A stretch of 64,000 nt of DNA from Pogona vitticeps (taxonomy: Eukaryota > Chordata > Lepidosauria > Squamata > Agamidae), in NCBI RefSeq assembly GCF_051106095.1, contig NC_135783.1, forward strand, positions 181,302,947-181,366,946, read 5' to 3'. Position numbers and translations under genes: made by a program. The notes under the pieces are model-generated. The model had not been told where the DNA came from. It made no database searches and worked only from the letters and a program-made list of their open reading frames with translations. The number at the start of each line of letters is the position of its first letter. The first letter of the stretch is position 1. This document shows, piece by piece, positions 11,970-24,559 of the stretch.

Positions 11970-12850
11970 AATCAGCATGCTGAATTTAATTAGGGAACTC
12001 TCAGTCTTCAGGAGAACATGGACTTCGCTGCTGACATAGTCTCCATCAGGCTCAGCTACTGCACGGGGCTTTCTCTGAAGGTAAAATTAAGGGCAGTGAC
12101 AATCTGAGTTCTCTTGCCGCTGCTGCCTCCAGCTTTGCGGATGGGACTAAAGTGAAACTCACATATGGCACTTCCACTGCCTCCTCCTCTGCCATCACCA
12201 CCCAGCCTCACCTTCCTTGTTGGCTCTGCCAGCAGCTTCTCTCCTCAGCATTGTCATTGTCATGTCACCTAACCTAACGGTAGGGCCAGCCTTGACTGAG
12301 GGGTACTGTATGTTCTAGCTTGAACTCATGGGAGGGACAGGTGAAGTTAGTAATTACATTGTTTTGGTAAATTAATAAAAATTTGTTAATTAGTGAACGT
12401 TAAACACAAGGAAGACTACAAAAGGGTAGGCCTGTGTCTTTCCCACGGATTCCTTCGGTGAAATCTTTCTCAAACCCAGATGCTTCCTCTTTTCTCTTTT
12501 CAGAGCAAGCAGCGGCTGAGTGCCTTCAGACTTCATTCCCTCAGGCAAACATACCCCTCTTCAGCTTTGCGGTTCTTATGGTGACAGCTGTGTCATTGGG
12601 AGGATTTACAGAAGACCCCCCCCTCCTACCTCTTCTCCTAAGGGCTGTCACATCTAAGGCAGCTGAGCTCTTTCCAGGAAATGCGAATATGCTCCCCAGC
12701 TTTCCAGGAAGAGAGCCAGATCCCAAGGCAAACCACACTACAGGAAGAGAAACTTCCAGTTTTTATGGGGGGAAGTAGCTTTAAAGCTTTCCAGCAAAGT
12801 GCTGGGGCTTACTGGTTCGGAGCCAATGTGCTGTGTGAATGCTCCAAGCA
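11970..12850. other. No gene or recognised repeat
   Basis: Open frames on both strands (to 114 residues) are low-complexity or proline-rich and show no domain. Nothing supportable seen. Confidence 0.45.
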
Positions 12851-12854
12851 ACAA

Positions 12855-13025
12855 TGGCACGCCACAGTAGTACATGGTACACCAAACAAGCAGAGGACAA
12901 GCGAGACGGGGAATGACATGCCAAGATTGGGAGTCAGAGCCTCCCTGCTGTACCAGTCGAGAAGCAGCGACACGGCCTGGGCAAGAAGAAGGCACCCCAA
13001 TGGCTGCAAGTGAACCTCCTACAAG
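12855..13025. repeat. Unclassified interspersed repeat, copy B of a pair
   Basis: Second copy of the repeat at 10180-10335, including GAGTCAGAGCCTCCCTGCTG. It lies in an open frame of 131 residues on the minus strand, which has no recognisable family. Confidence 0.75.
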
Positions 13026-13099
13026 ACCCAGCAGCACTGTAGGCCTTGGGAAACCACCCCATGTGTCATGTGTGCTGTAGGTCTGAGTGTGTAGGATGC

Positions 13100-14230
13100 A
13101 AAGCGCAGCAAGCCCTGCAGCTGCGGGACACATCCTGCCACTTATCGGGCCCTGATTTTTCCCTCTGACCCTTGGTTATGCTATTAGCAAAGTTTTATTC
13201 GGATTATGGTTCCATCCACTTGAGACCCATTATACCTGTTTCCACAATCAGCAGGCCAAACGTCCTTCCTCCCATTTTTTGCCTGTCCTGCTTCTGTGAC
13301 ATCACAGATTTCCACCTCCTGTTCTTAGGTTTTGGCCTCAAATCTCAAGGAAAAGGAACCAGACATCTTCTACCTGGCACGCTCCTATTGGGTCTCATGT
13401 CCACAGAAACCAACAGGTTTATTCTGCTCACCATTCGATGAGCATTTTAATACAGGAGACTGCAGAGTTAGGGTTATTTGTTGCTGGTTATTTGTTTCGC
13501 AGCCGCACCCTAAGGAATAAGCTAAGGGTCTGTCATATTGCAGGGACATAGAACCTGCTGAAGTTCGATCCCATGCCCTTCGGCCCAAGCCAGCCAGGCC
13601 ATGGGTCAGGAGTGATAGGAGATGAAGTTCAAGAATTACCTGGAGAAGGCCCACAAGTTCTCCACTCTTGCCATCATCCGAACAGGAAAGAATGGGAGAG
13701 GGGGAATGAGGGAGCAGCTGTCCCCACAAATGGCAATCAAGTGTTTAGTTCACTCTGTATTGTGTGTCTTGCAGGTTAGCCATATCCTGGCAACACTATA
13801 TGCTTTATACGCTTGCTTAATGTGGGATCAAGGGATCTGTAATGGAACAGTCTGGTCTCCCATTGGACACTTGCCTGGTGTGATTTAATCTCACTAGCTT
13901 TGGCTTTGGTTAGTTCTGTTCTCTGTGTTTGTGGTCACATGGATACAGAGAGACCCCAGAATGAAACCGGAAGTGGCTTCAAATCCACATCTTGTGATTT
14001 TTTGTTTGTTTGTTTGTTTTTTGTGGGGAGGAAAGGAGGCACACATCATCCCTGACATCAATGGGGAAATCGTCCACCTTAGAAGCTTCTAGAAGCAGCA
14101 ATTTTCTCTCTTAGGCTAAGGCTGCTTGTTGTTATTTTTCCCCAGCCACAGAAGGAGAGAGACCAGAGAAGACACCCCCCTGGAACCACAAAACGTGAAG
14201 AAAGCTCATATTTTTCACTTCTGCATTAAG
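13100..14230. other. No gene or recognised repeat
   Basis: Open frames are short and unconvincing. A short GTTT run lies near 14000. Confidence 0.45.
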
Positions 14231-14236
14231 CCATGG

Positions 14237-14430
14237 GGTACCCAGTGTGGTGTAGTGGATAGAGCAATGGACTCAGGAGGCCTGGGTTCAATTCCACAGC
14301 TCTTCTAAGGAAACTCAATGGAGGGTGGAACTGGTAAAACCATTCCTTCAATACCTCCCTTACCTTGAAAACCCTTTTGGGGTTTCTATAAGTCATTTCT
14401 GACTTGATGACACATAATAACAATCAAGCC
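14237..14430 (+). mobile_element. Sauria-type tRNA SINE with BovB-like tail
   Basis: The head contains an A box (TGGTGTAGTGGATAGAG) and a B box (GGGTTCAATTC). The body has GGTAAAACCATT and ACCTTGAAAACCC. The 3' end TAAGTCATTTCTGACTTGAT plus a CACATAATAA tail follows the BovB 3' end, which mobilises these SINEs in squamates. Confidence 0.85.
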
Positions 14431-14599
14431 ATACCAGGCAAATAGGAGCAGAGAAAACAGTATCTTCATAATGCATTCAGTCAGTGGTGTAGGGAGACCG
14501 AGATTCACAAAGTCAAATTCATGGGACTGTCCGACTGGCAAGGAGCACAACATCATATGCCATTACCCCACCTTCACCACCCCAGGCTTCCCTGCTTCC

Positions 14600-14880
14600 T
14601 CTGAGTGTAGCTGCAATCCTCACAGTATTACTGATAGGAGAGAAATGGATTTTCCTGGGAAGGATATTTTGTCACTAGCCATCCCTGTTGTAATACAAAC
14701 TGTGTGTGATTAGCCTTGACTAGGAAATTAGGAGCCATTCACTTTACAAAAGACCTGCTCCTCAGTTTTTGATATGAATTGATGTAGCTTACCTGCATTT
14801 TGGACTCTCCTGGGTGGGTTGACTGTGTGAATTGTTACCATGAGCTCCTGCACTTCCAAATATGCCTCTGTATTCAGGAT
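14600..14880. repeat. Unclassified interspersed repeat, copy B
   Basis: Diverged partner of 8480-8765, collinear over about 280 bp. Confidence 0.7.
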
Positions 14881-14884
14881 ACCA

Positions 14885-15630
14885 CAGTAATATTTCTGAC
14901 ATCTAGGCTGGTCCTATAGAAGTACAAAATGTTAAGGGGGGCCGGAAACCTCACATCCTTCCTCTATGCCATTATTTCTGGCAGAATCACTGCCCCAAAG
15001 TAAGAAAGAGGGAGGGAAGCAGACCAAAAGGTGGTTGTATGGAGAGAAAGTGATGGACACTCAAAAAGATGCCATTGTTAATTATGTCATTATTAATTAT
15101 GTAAGAATCTGTTGGTGGGAGTAGAAGGGAGATTCTAATGTTTAAAGTTTATGGACATTTGAATTATTGAGATTCATTTCTTGATCAAAGACATCACAAA
15201 GCTTGGCAAAAGAAAATGTGTTTTAATATCTACCAAAAATGTGGCCTACAGTTCGAAAGCTCCACGTTTCCTGAGATTTCAGGGTAAAAAGCTGAGGCCA
15301 CACTTGTGAACCGTCTATGTTTGTGTGTGTGCATGCAAAATTGCAAAGGTAAGGAGAAGAGAATAGTACATATCTCATGCACTTCTTCCTAAACCAGTAG
15401 GATGTACATTAGAGAAATGATAAGAGGGTCCAGCCTTTTAGTTACTATGGGCTTAATATGGCCAATACTATTAAATATACACTCGTTTTAGCATGCCCAA
15501 AGAGCCGTGTAAGCGTGTTGCCATTGGAAGGGCTATTGAAAGCGGCAGTCCAACATCACATGGAAAGTCACATGTTCCTCATCCTTGGCTTATAACCATA
15601 CCAATCATAGCCCCTGCCTTGTGTGGAGGC
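14885..15630. other. No gene or recognised repeat
   Basis: AT-rich, unremarkable sequence. Nothing supportable seen. Confidence 0.45.
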
Positions 15631-15633
15631 ACG

Positions 15634-17135
15634 TTTTGCTGTTGTTGTTGTTTAGTCATTAAGTCATGTTCGACTGTTCGTGACCCCATGGACCAGAGCA
15701 CGCCAGGCCCTCCTGTCTTCCACTGCCTCCCGGAGTTGGGTCAAATTCATGTTGGTCACTTCTATGACACTGTCCAACTATCTCATCCTCTGTTGTCCCC
15801 TTCTCCTCTTGCCTTCACACTTTCCCAACATCAGGGTCTTTTCCAGGGAGTCTTCTCATGAGATGGCCAAAGTATTGGAGCCTCAGCTTCAGGAGCTGTC
15901 CTTCCAGTAAGCACTCAGGGTTGATTTCCTGCAAAATGGATAGGTTTGTTCTCCTTGCAGTCCAGAGGACTCTCAAGAGTCTCCTCCAGCACCACAATTC
16001 AAAAGCATCAATTCTTCGGTGGTCAGCCTTTTTTATGGTCCAGCTCTCACTTCCATACAACGCTACTGGAAAAACCATAGCTTTCACTATGTGAACTTTC
16101 GTCAGCAAGGTGATGTCTCTGCTTTTTGTGATGCTGTCTAGGTTTCTCATCGCTTTCCTCCCAAGAAGCAAGCGTCTTTTAATTTTGTGGCTGCTGTCAC
16201 CATTTGCAGTGATCATGGAGACCAAGAAAGTAAAATCTGTCACTGCCTCCATATCTTCCCCTTCTATTTGCCAGGAGGTGATGGGACCAGTGGCCATGAT
16301 CTTAGTTGTTGTTGTTTTTTTTCATGTTGAGCTTCAGACCATTTTTGGCAACCTCATTAAGAGATTCTTTAATTCCTCCTCACTTTCTGCCATCAGAGTG
16401 GTATCATCTGCATATCGGAGGTTGTTGATATTTCTTCCAACAATCTTAATTCTGGCTTGGGATTCATCCAGTCCAGCCTGTCGCATGATGTATTCTGCAT
16501 ATAAGTTAAATAAGTGGGGGGGGGGGCAATATACAGCCTTGTCGTACTCCTTTCCCACTTTTGAACCAATCAGTTGCTCCATGTCCAGTTCTAACTGTTG
16601 CTTCCTGTCCCACATATAGATTTCTCAGGAGATAGATAAGGTGGTGAGGCACTCCATTTCTTTAAGGACTTGCCATAGTTTGCTGTGGTCCACACAGTCA
16701 AAGGTTTTTGTATAGTCAATGAAGCAGAAGCAGATGTTTTTCTGGAACTCTCTGACTTTCTCCATAATCCAGCGCATGTTAGCAATTTGATCTCTAGTTC
16801 CTCTGCCCCTTCGAAATCCAGCTTGTACTTCTGGGAGTTCTTAGTCCACATACTGCTGAAGCCTGCCTTGGAGGATTTTGAACATAACCTTGCTAGCGTG
16901 GGAAATTGTGTGCAATTGTACACGAATTGAAGCATTCTTTGGCACTGCCCTTCTTTGGGACTGGGATGTAGACTGATCTTTTCCAGTCCTCTGGCCACTG
17001 TTGAGTTTTCCAAACTTGCTGGCATATTGAATGTAGCACCTTAACAGCATCATCTTTTAAGATTTTGAATAGTTCAACTGGAATGCCATCACCTCCACTG
17101 GCCTTGTTGTTAGCCAGGCTTTCTAAGGCTCACTT
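15634..17135 (-). mobile_element. BovB LINE, 3' 1.5 kb
   Basis: Minus-strand pieces cover the reverse transcriptase, with the catalytic LRYADDTTLMAES motif near 16400, through DFTFLVSMITANGDSSHKIK, RKAMRNLDSITKSRD, VALYGSESWTIKKAD, IDAFELWCWRRLLRV and QYFGHLMRR, to a CAACAACAACAGC tail at the left end. The element is 5'-truncated and broken by frame changes and a G-run, so it is inactive. Better preserved than the other BovB copies here. Confidence 0.95.
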
Positions 17136-17139
17136 GACA

Positions 17140-18514
17140 AGTTGGCAAGTTAGTCAGTTCAAAAAATGTCAGTCCCAGCATGTTGTAGTTTTGGAAAGGA
17201 AAAGAATTAAGACTATCGCTTCCTCCATCAGTTCTGTGAATACAAATAGGTAGCTGAAGGAAGTTAACTGCTACGTGATCTCCCTTCACATAGCTTTAAA
17301 GTGCCTCCTTAATTTTCTTCAAGAGCTCTCCCTAGTTACAGAATCTTGTTTTCTGGTGCCCCCTAGGGGCTGGAATTCTGAACAATTTTGAGTTTTATCC
17401 AAAGAACTCTATCCTGTTAATTCTTTTTAACGTGCAAATTTGAAGCCTGCTCATAGAAAACGTTGGGTGGGTGTAAGTGTCACCCCAAAAGTTCACAGAG
17501 CACCTCACTAATTCCAGTCATGAGGTGCAGATTTTCCTGTACCATGTGCATGTTGCTGGAATGCTTACTTTAGTTAGACGTGCTTGAGTGGACAGAGATA
17601 TAGCATTATCCATGGGCCACTTATTTTAATACAGTAAGCACAAGGAAGGGAACAGTTGTACATTTAGCCTTGTCCTCCAGAGTCTCACTGATTTTCCCAC
17701 AATATACAAAAGGAAAGGGCTCTGTATGATGGATAAAGGGAGTGAGGACCACAATGATCTGTAGAAAGACAAGAACAAAATCAAAATTGCAACTACTAAG
17801 AAATTTCTGATTGTAAGATTATAACAATCATTAATTATTATAAGAACCTCTATTAGCATTATTGTAGAGATATTTAAATTATAAATGACCATTAATAATT
17901 GGCCACAATTGGAAATTGGTGGAGAACAGCTACTAGACAATCTAGTAGACCAGACACAAAACCTCTAGAACTAGAAAAAAAGAAATTTCAGGCTTTGGTG
18001 CCATTTTGAAAACTTCATCAGTTGTAAAAACAACTCCAGTCCTCAAAATGCTTTTTCATAAACTGCTCAAACAACCCCCCTCCTCAAAATTACATAAATA
18101 ATAAAGATTAGCAGAATTACTATATACACTACAGACAAAGCAAAAGGCAACAAAAGGCTCAAACCTGTGAACAGATCTAAACAATAACATGGAATGTTTG
18201 TTTGGCAGCTGCCATAAACTTCCATGCAACAATGGTTGATAAACAGCTGCTTTTGCTACAGATTTGTGCAAACTTTAAAAGATAATACGCAAACAACACC
18301 ACAGAGCAAACCTTTGTTTAAAGTGGAAGAAAAAGAAATTAAATAACAGTGAAGAACTAGATAAATGTCCATTCTCATGAGGTATGGTGGAACATCCTAT
18401 GTTATCGTGGCAGAGATTATTAAATGGGAATTGACAAAGCAAATCTCTTAATTAAAACTAGTACATGTCATGTATCTCAAAGGGCTGTCTTTTCAATAAA
18501 ATCAAAGAAACACA
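17140..18514. other. No gene or recognised repeat
   Basis: AT-rich interval with chance open frames rich in isoleucine and leucine. Nothing supportable seen. Confidence 0.45.
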
Positions 18515-18522
18515 TTATAGAC

Positions 18523-18930
18523 TAGAGATGGGTATGAAGCACTTCGTGCTGTGTCATCTAAGTCATCAGCACGGTACCACAGGTGCCATGCATTCACTTT
18601 CTCCACCCTACCCCTCCGGCCAGCTCCTCTAGTGATCTGCTGGTGCACTGCTCTTTCTCTCCCCAACGCGCGATTGTCCATTCCATCAGGAGAATGGACT
18701 TCCTTTCTCTGCCTCCTCCAGCAGCTGCCCACTTGCAGACAGAACTGCAAGAATTTCTGCTCCACCTCCTTGTCTGAGGGGGCAGAGAAGGGAAGTCCAT
18801 GCTCCTACTGGAATGGAAGATCATGCAATGGGGAGGGAAGGAGCAGTGCACACCAACAGGTCAGTGGGGGAGCCAACTGGGAGGGGGAAGTGAATGTGAC
18901 ATGGCTCAAAGTACTTCATACCCATCTCTA
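18523..18930. mobile_element. hAT-type foldback MITE, TAGAGATGGG family
   Basis: Inverted ends TAGAGATGGGTATGAAG and CTTCATACCCATCTCTA. An inner palindrome pairs GAATGGACTTCC with GGAAGTCCAT. Flanking 8-bp repeats TTATAGAC (18515-18522) and TTATGGAC (18931-18938) differ by one base. An internal open frame of 184 residues is a chance product of the palindrome. Confidence 0.87.
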
Positions 18931-19114
18931 TTATGGACTGCTTCTTATATGCTCCATGGGACAAAATTCCTGTCGGCAGACTTGCTGTTATTTTGGAAAC
19001 AAATGCATCTGTGAAAAATGTAGACCATTGATATCCACAAACAGCAGTAGCTGTGCATCATATTGGCAGCAGAACTTAATATGGTGGCTAACAAAATTGA
19101 TGTAATAGAAGATA

Positions 19115-19476
19115 CAGTGGTGCCCCGCATAGCGATGTTAATCCGTTCCGGATTAATCGTCACTATCCGGAAACATCGCTATACGGATAGGAAAATCTCA
19201 TAGGAATGCATTAAAATCCGTTTAATGCGTTCCTATAGGGCGAAAACTCACAGTTGAGCGAAGATCCTCCATAGCACCGCCATTTTCGCCACCTCGGTAA
19301 GCGAGGGCAGCGCGCGAAAATGCTTGCGATGGCCATTTTGGTTACCTGGTGGCCATTTTGGAACCACCAATCAGCTGTTCTAAACATCGCAATGCGATCG
19401 CATTAGCTATTGCAAAAAATAGATCGCTATGCGGATTCATCGTTAAACAGTGCGCTCGTTATGCGAGGCACCACTG
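19115..19476 (+). mobile_element. Tigger-type MITE, copy 2
   Basis: Ends CAGTGGTGCC and GGCACCACTG with flanking TA. The interior has GCCATTTTCGCC, GCGCGAAAA and repeated GGCCATTTTGG. Shorter than copy 1. Confidence 0.85.
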
Positions 19477-19484
19477 TATAGTGA

Positions 19485-19675
19485 TATGTAGTGTGGTATA
19501 GTGGATAGAGTGACCAGCTAGGACTCAGGAGGCCCTCTGTTCAAATCCCACTCAACCATGGAAGCTCACTGGGGGAGTGGAAATGGTAAAACCACTTTTT
19601 AAATGCCTCACTTACCTTGAAAGTACTATTAGGGTTTCAACAGGTCAGTTGCAACTTGGCACCCCATAAGTACAT
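19485..19675 (+). mobile_element. Sauria-type tRNA SINE with BovB-like tail
   Basis: Head GTGTGGTATAGTGGATAGAG (A box), B box GTTCAAATCCC, body ACTGGGGGAGTGG, and tail CAGGTCAGTTGCAACTTGGC. It lies directly beside Tigger-type copy 2. Confidence 0.85.
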
Positions 19676-19679
19676 GATT

Positions 19680-21722
19680 CAGTAGCTGTGGATGTCTGAG
19701 AAAAAAACAATACAAATGATGTAAATATAACCTCTAAAAAAAATCAATGCCCATAGTTACATGTTTAATTAAGAGGAAGAACTGGGTAGCAAAAGAAAAA
19801 AATTGCTCTCTGAAATAGTATCAAGTAAACCCAATAGAAAATTGTACTGGAAGATCAACTGTGGAATAAAAATGTAGGACCTGTTTCATCATAATTCTTG
19901 TTTTGGTGGCATAGAGGCGTTTAAAGAATCAACATCCAATGTAATTAAACAAGTGGGATTCTCTACAGCAAGACCCTCACGTTGCATGAAGTTTCTGAAG
20001 TCTCCTGATGGCCAAGTCCATAATGGCAGCAAAAAGGAATCTAAATACTGTGTTAGGGGTTCAGACAAAGAACCCGCAAATCACACGTTTCTTGAAAGGT
20101 GGAAAGAACCTTTTCCTTTTTCCTTTTCTTCCTTTTTCTTTTTCCTTTTTCGGTTTTTTGTTTGTTTGTTTTGATTTGTTTGCCTGGGATCAAAGAAGAA
20201 GCTGTCACAATATCCAGATATCCAAGAGGCAATACTTTCTGTACTACGGAAACAAAATATCTATAGTGGGATCAACGTTTAACTGTGCTAGAATTCTTCT
20301 GCTGTTACTCTTGTTGGTAAGGTACTCTGTCTATAATTACAATCCTGCCTGTCTTGTCTGCTGATTGAATGATGCTAGAGTTCAAATTCATGAAGTCTCT
20401 GCCTTCGGGGCAGACAGAAAGGGTTTCCTGGGGCTGAGGATTTTGAGCAGGTACAAACAGCTTTTGTTGGGCAGGTTTGTGACCAGCATCTTACGGTATT
20501 CTTTAAGAAAGAGTTTCATAAGCACCTCCCTCTCCTTTGGGAATAGATACAATTTCCTCACAAATCCAGCTTGTGGGAAAGATAGAGTCTTTACACACGG
20601 AAATGGTTCTATATCACTATTAGTTATTTCCTTTGTTCGTATATACGGCATATTTTCTTTTTAACTTCCTTTAAGTTGTTCAGTAAAGACAGATGTTCTC
20701 TTCTCAGGTTGATGTCCGTGTGTTTCTACTTCCCCAAAAAATGAAAATTCCCCAGAAGGAAACAATTCAAAGTGGGGTAAATCCCCACAACAACCCTGTG
20801 AGACAGGTCAGACCAGCTGCAGAGAGGAAGGGATAGTCTATGTTTCGAATTTATTTTCTTTGGCAGCTGTATCTTTCAATCATAGCTTTCTGCTTTAAAC
20901 AAAACATTTTCCCCCGTCCTTCTCCTTGTAAAATAGAATGGCTATAACCAAAACGTTCCATTGCGGAACTGACTTTTATATTAGGGCAATGTTAGATTGC
21001 ACCAGTCATCCACCCAGATAAATATGTCCTAGTCTACATTTAAGATCACTCAAAGAAATCAAAATTAAACAGGAAAAGATGACTCAGAACTCCTCTGGAA
21101 AAGTGAACCATTGAAGGATCAGAGGAAAAAGAAAGGAGAATTTTAAAAAATTATTTAGGTGGCTTTGTATTCAGTAGAAATTTCCAGGGCAGTTCACACT
21201 TTTGAAAATAGCGTGGGGGAGATCAGGGGACCAAGCCTCTCCTCTCTGGGAGATTAGTTGAGAGGGTAAAAAGGTGATATAAATGTAGCTCTGATGGGAG
21301 AAAGAGTGGGGTTTTGCTAGGAAGACATTCAGAAGCTTCCCAGTTAGCCCGGAGAAAGCTTTCTGCCATGAATGTCCTGCTGACAGAATACATAGTTTAC
21401 TTTCCTGGACTAAACTCCATATGGGAGCGATACCTTTGTAAGACAACCCAACCAAAATAACACAAAAAAGGTGCAATCAGACAGGCATGTGTCCTGCTGT
21501 GTAGTCTGCTGCAGGGATGGGCTGGTTCATGCTTTTGCTTTAATCATGCCTCCTGCAAATCTGGACCGCCAGAGCACAGCTGCCTTAACAAGCTGGACGC
21601 AAGGCTGACTGAAAACTTCCTCCCGTCTCTTTGCCAATTCCCCACTCCCTGCCGCCTTGGTCACCCAGGTGTCCTATCACTAGGACAGCAAGCCTTTAAA
21701 AGAAAAAGAAAGGAAGAGGACT
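19680..21722. other. No gene or recognised repeat
   Basis: A pyrimidine-rich TTTTCC run lies at 20108-20180. Open frames to 118 residues are low complexity. Nothing supportable seen. Confidence 0.45.
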
Positions 21723-21725
21723 GTG

Positions 21726-22270
21726 ACAGACAGGTCAGTAAGCACTCCTGCCCATCACAATGGAACCCTGATTCAGGAGCCAATGGGTGAACAGAAGAGG
21801 TGGAACTAAGAAAATATAAGAAGAATGGATGACAGTTAAAGAGCAGTTAGAGTTCAGTTAGAGTTTGAGTTAGGTATCAGTTTGGGATATGAGTTAGAGT
21901 TAAGGACTTCAGTTAGAGAGAAGCAGTTTAGGCAGTTAGGACCAGCCTTGTGTTAGAGATAGGGAATAAGATAAGAAATGAATAAATACTTTGATTAAAA
22001 TGATTCTACCTAAGCAAATATGTTACCAAAGCACAATTTATTGAATAAATAAAATAAGATCATCCATGATTTACTTTACATGATTTACTTACAAACACTT
22101 AAATAAACATTGTTTTATTGAATAACACTGATTTAAGAGTCATATTTGATATAGTGAGGAATAACTCCTCTGGTGGCAGTGGAAAAGGGTTGAAAAGTAA
22201 ATGTCATACCTGAAAGTGAACCTGGGTTGTGTGGAAGAACAAACAAGGGAACTGGGGTGTGTGTGACAAG
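21726..22270 (+). mobile_element. LTR-retroelement fossil (LTR plus leader)
   Basis: About 350 bp of LTR-like sequence starting TGTGAC, followed by a leader with GGTGGCAGTGGAAAAG, a possible primer-binding region. A related copy is at 47333-47760, and a looser relative at 32640-33040. No gag or pol is recognised; the element is broken and old. Family uncertain (ERV or gypsy type). Confidence 0.55.
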
Positions 22271-22489
22271 GACAGCAAGAGAAGGGGGAAACAAGAGCCA
22301 GGCAACAGGTGAACAAATGGTGAACAGGATGTGAAGAAGAGTGGGTTCCTCCCTGCATCTGCTGACTTCTATGTGGCTGGCTGAGGTGAATTAGGCTGGG
22401 GAAACCCAACATCCCTGGTGTGACTTCACAGTAGATCCATTCATATTTCTCCCCACTATGCAATCAAACCCCCCACCTGTATTTTAGTG

Positions 22490-23480
22490 CACATGTCCTT
22501 GAGACACCTGGTGTGCTTTCAGAACTTAAGCTGTGGAGCTGCTTAAAGATGAGCACCAGCACTTTAAACAGTTATCAGAATTAGTCTGGAACTGGCTCTG
22601 CTGAGCAGCAGCAGCAAAATGTTTGCCCAACAATTAAGCTAGAACCTGCAGCCTGATTTAGTGCCAGTTTCTAAGAAGTTTCTGAAGGTAGCTATGTATG
22701 CAGTGCATCACAGTAGTCTTAACCTGGAGGTTCCTGAGATACATATTAATGCTCAGTGCCAAAGAGTTTCTCCCATTTTAAGGCAGAATCAAAAAAAATT
22801 TCTGCGGCTTATTCAGCAAATTTTGGGCAAGGTTTGATTCTGAAACGTTCTTCATTTGCCTTACATACGAGTTGTTTGAATTTTTTCCCCTCCCAGCAGT
22901 GTGGTGGTATATGCAGGAGAATTCTAACCCAGGACATGGGTGTAGGAGTTTCTTGAGAAAGGCAGCTCAGGGACAAGAGGGGGGGGGGGGAATTTCAATC
23001 CCAAATTTGTAGTTCAATCTATTTATATTTCTAGGTGCCTTGGTGTTGTTTTAGAAAGAGACAAAATTCTCCAATATAATGTATTTAAGGTGAGTCAAGA
23101 CTCTTCGTATCTGCGTACTTTTTGAAGAGTAACGTCATCAGGAAATCTAAAATCAGTGGTCACATAAGTGGTTGTGTACTTTAGCACAATACTAGCATGT
23201 CTTAACAGGCTGCACTAGGCCAAAAGAGGTGGCTGGCAAGTAGCATATTAATCTTGGCTTGGGAAAGGTGCTGAGTGTCGCTGGTTCTATCTTGCCCTCC
23301 AGTGACAAAGCCAGATTTATCAGCATTCTCTGGCTGAACATCTGAGGAGATACAGCTGAGGCAGAAGGAGCGCATTCTGATCCCAAGGACTAGGAATGAG
23401 GTTAGGGTCCCTCAAGTGCCACTCCTTCCCCAGTGTCAACAGACCCTTTCTCAATGCTCCGCTAGAGTTTCTTCACACAG
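22490..23480. other. No gene or recognised repeat
   Basis: Contains a G-run at 22979-22990. Nothing supportable seen. Confidence 0.4.
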
Positions 23481-23689
23481 AAAAGAGGATTTGGATAGTC
23501 CTTGAAGGAACTCCTCCAAGTTCTAGTCATAACCTTTCATGCCTGCACCATGTATTTTTGCACATGCACTGCCCACTAATGAGAGAGTTAAAGTCAGCTT
23601 ATATATTGTTGTTTTATTTGAGAACTCATTACTTACTGTTTTGTCCTCTCTATAAAATCTCATCATTCAGATGTATAATTGTACCACCA

Positions 23690-23972
23690 CTGAAACAGTA
23701 GTTGGATTGCTTGCCGATACACAGTTGTACATTACATATGTTGTAGCACAATTTGCACTGGCAGCCAAGAAGCTGAGATTTCGATTTGTCAAGGATCATA
23801 ATGCCACATAACTGCTGAATACAGTGGACTGACGTCATATGTCATGACAATATTTTTAGACCAGGTTTTATTGATTTTACATCAATTACCTGTTTTAGCT
23901 GGATTTTATATATTTATATTGAAAAGGCCTATGGCCAGAAACAATAAAGTTTATGTATGTATGTATTTGAGA
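23690..23972 (+). mobile_element. LINE 3' end, unclassified
   Basis: Reads VVGLLADTQLYITYVVAQFA, then a 3' UTR ending GGCCTATGGCCAGAAACAAT, AAAGTTTATGTATGTATGTA. The simple (GTAT)n tail and the C-terminal-like peptide suggest a non-LTR element, but I cannot place the clade. Confidence 0.45.
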
Positions 23973-24559
23973 CGGCAAGTTGAGAGGGATCTTTCTCCCC
24001 CCCCCCCACTCCAGGGGCTGTGCTTTGGGGAAGGGACAAGGGTTTTGGGGAGGAGGCAGAGCTTTCCCACAATCCACTGGAGGCTTTCCCACGATCCACT
24101 GGACCCACAAAATCCCCCTCATGGTGGAAAGGAAACTGGTTTTATTCTGTTCATGCATCAAAGGCTTCTTTATGTTGTTCTTATTATCTGCCACACAGAG
24201 GTGCTGTTTATCTGGTTATGTCTTCATATGCTAAGCAAAATGCAAAAAAAGAGAGATTGCATTAATAAAAGGCACTTTCATTTTCCATTATTCCTTCTTT
24301 CTGTGTCTAATGTACTTTTAGGTTTTCTCATGCCCTTTTGGAATGGGATATTCTAGAATGGCTGGTGTTTGTTTGCCTCTTATCTCCCCCTCCCCAGATA
24401 TTTAGTTATCTTTTAACACTGATTTATTATTGTGCTGTGCAATTGCAGGAGGGTTCTCACATACAAAATGGAAGCATACGTGCAGGGAGTAAAACCAAGG
24501 AGAGGGCAGGAGGTAATAAGCAGAAAAGAAGTATCCCAGCACCAACACTGGTTGCTTGG

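Noticed and set aside
12738-13133. 131-residue open frame with a leucine-rich segment, looking like a membrane protein
   Set aside because: It contains an interspersed repeat also found at 10180-10335, and no splice sites or family features support a gene.
17626-17940. Hydrophobic minus-strand frame, considered as an ICOS leader exon
   Set aside because: No phase 1 donor at the right place, and a much better leader exon exists at 3858-3915.
18551-19105. 184-residue open frame
   Set aside because: It lies mostly within a hAT foldback MITE; both strands are open because of the palindrome. No protein family.
22140-22463. 107-residue minus-strand frame
   Set aside because: Antisense to an LTR-fossil leader; no recognised family.
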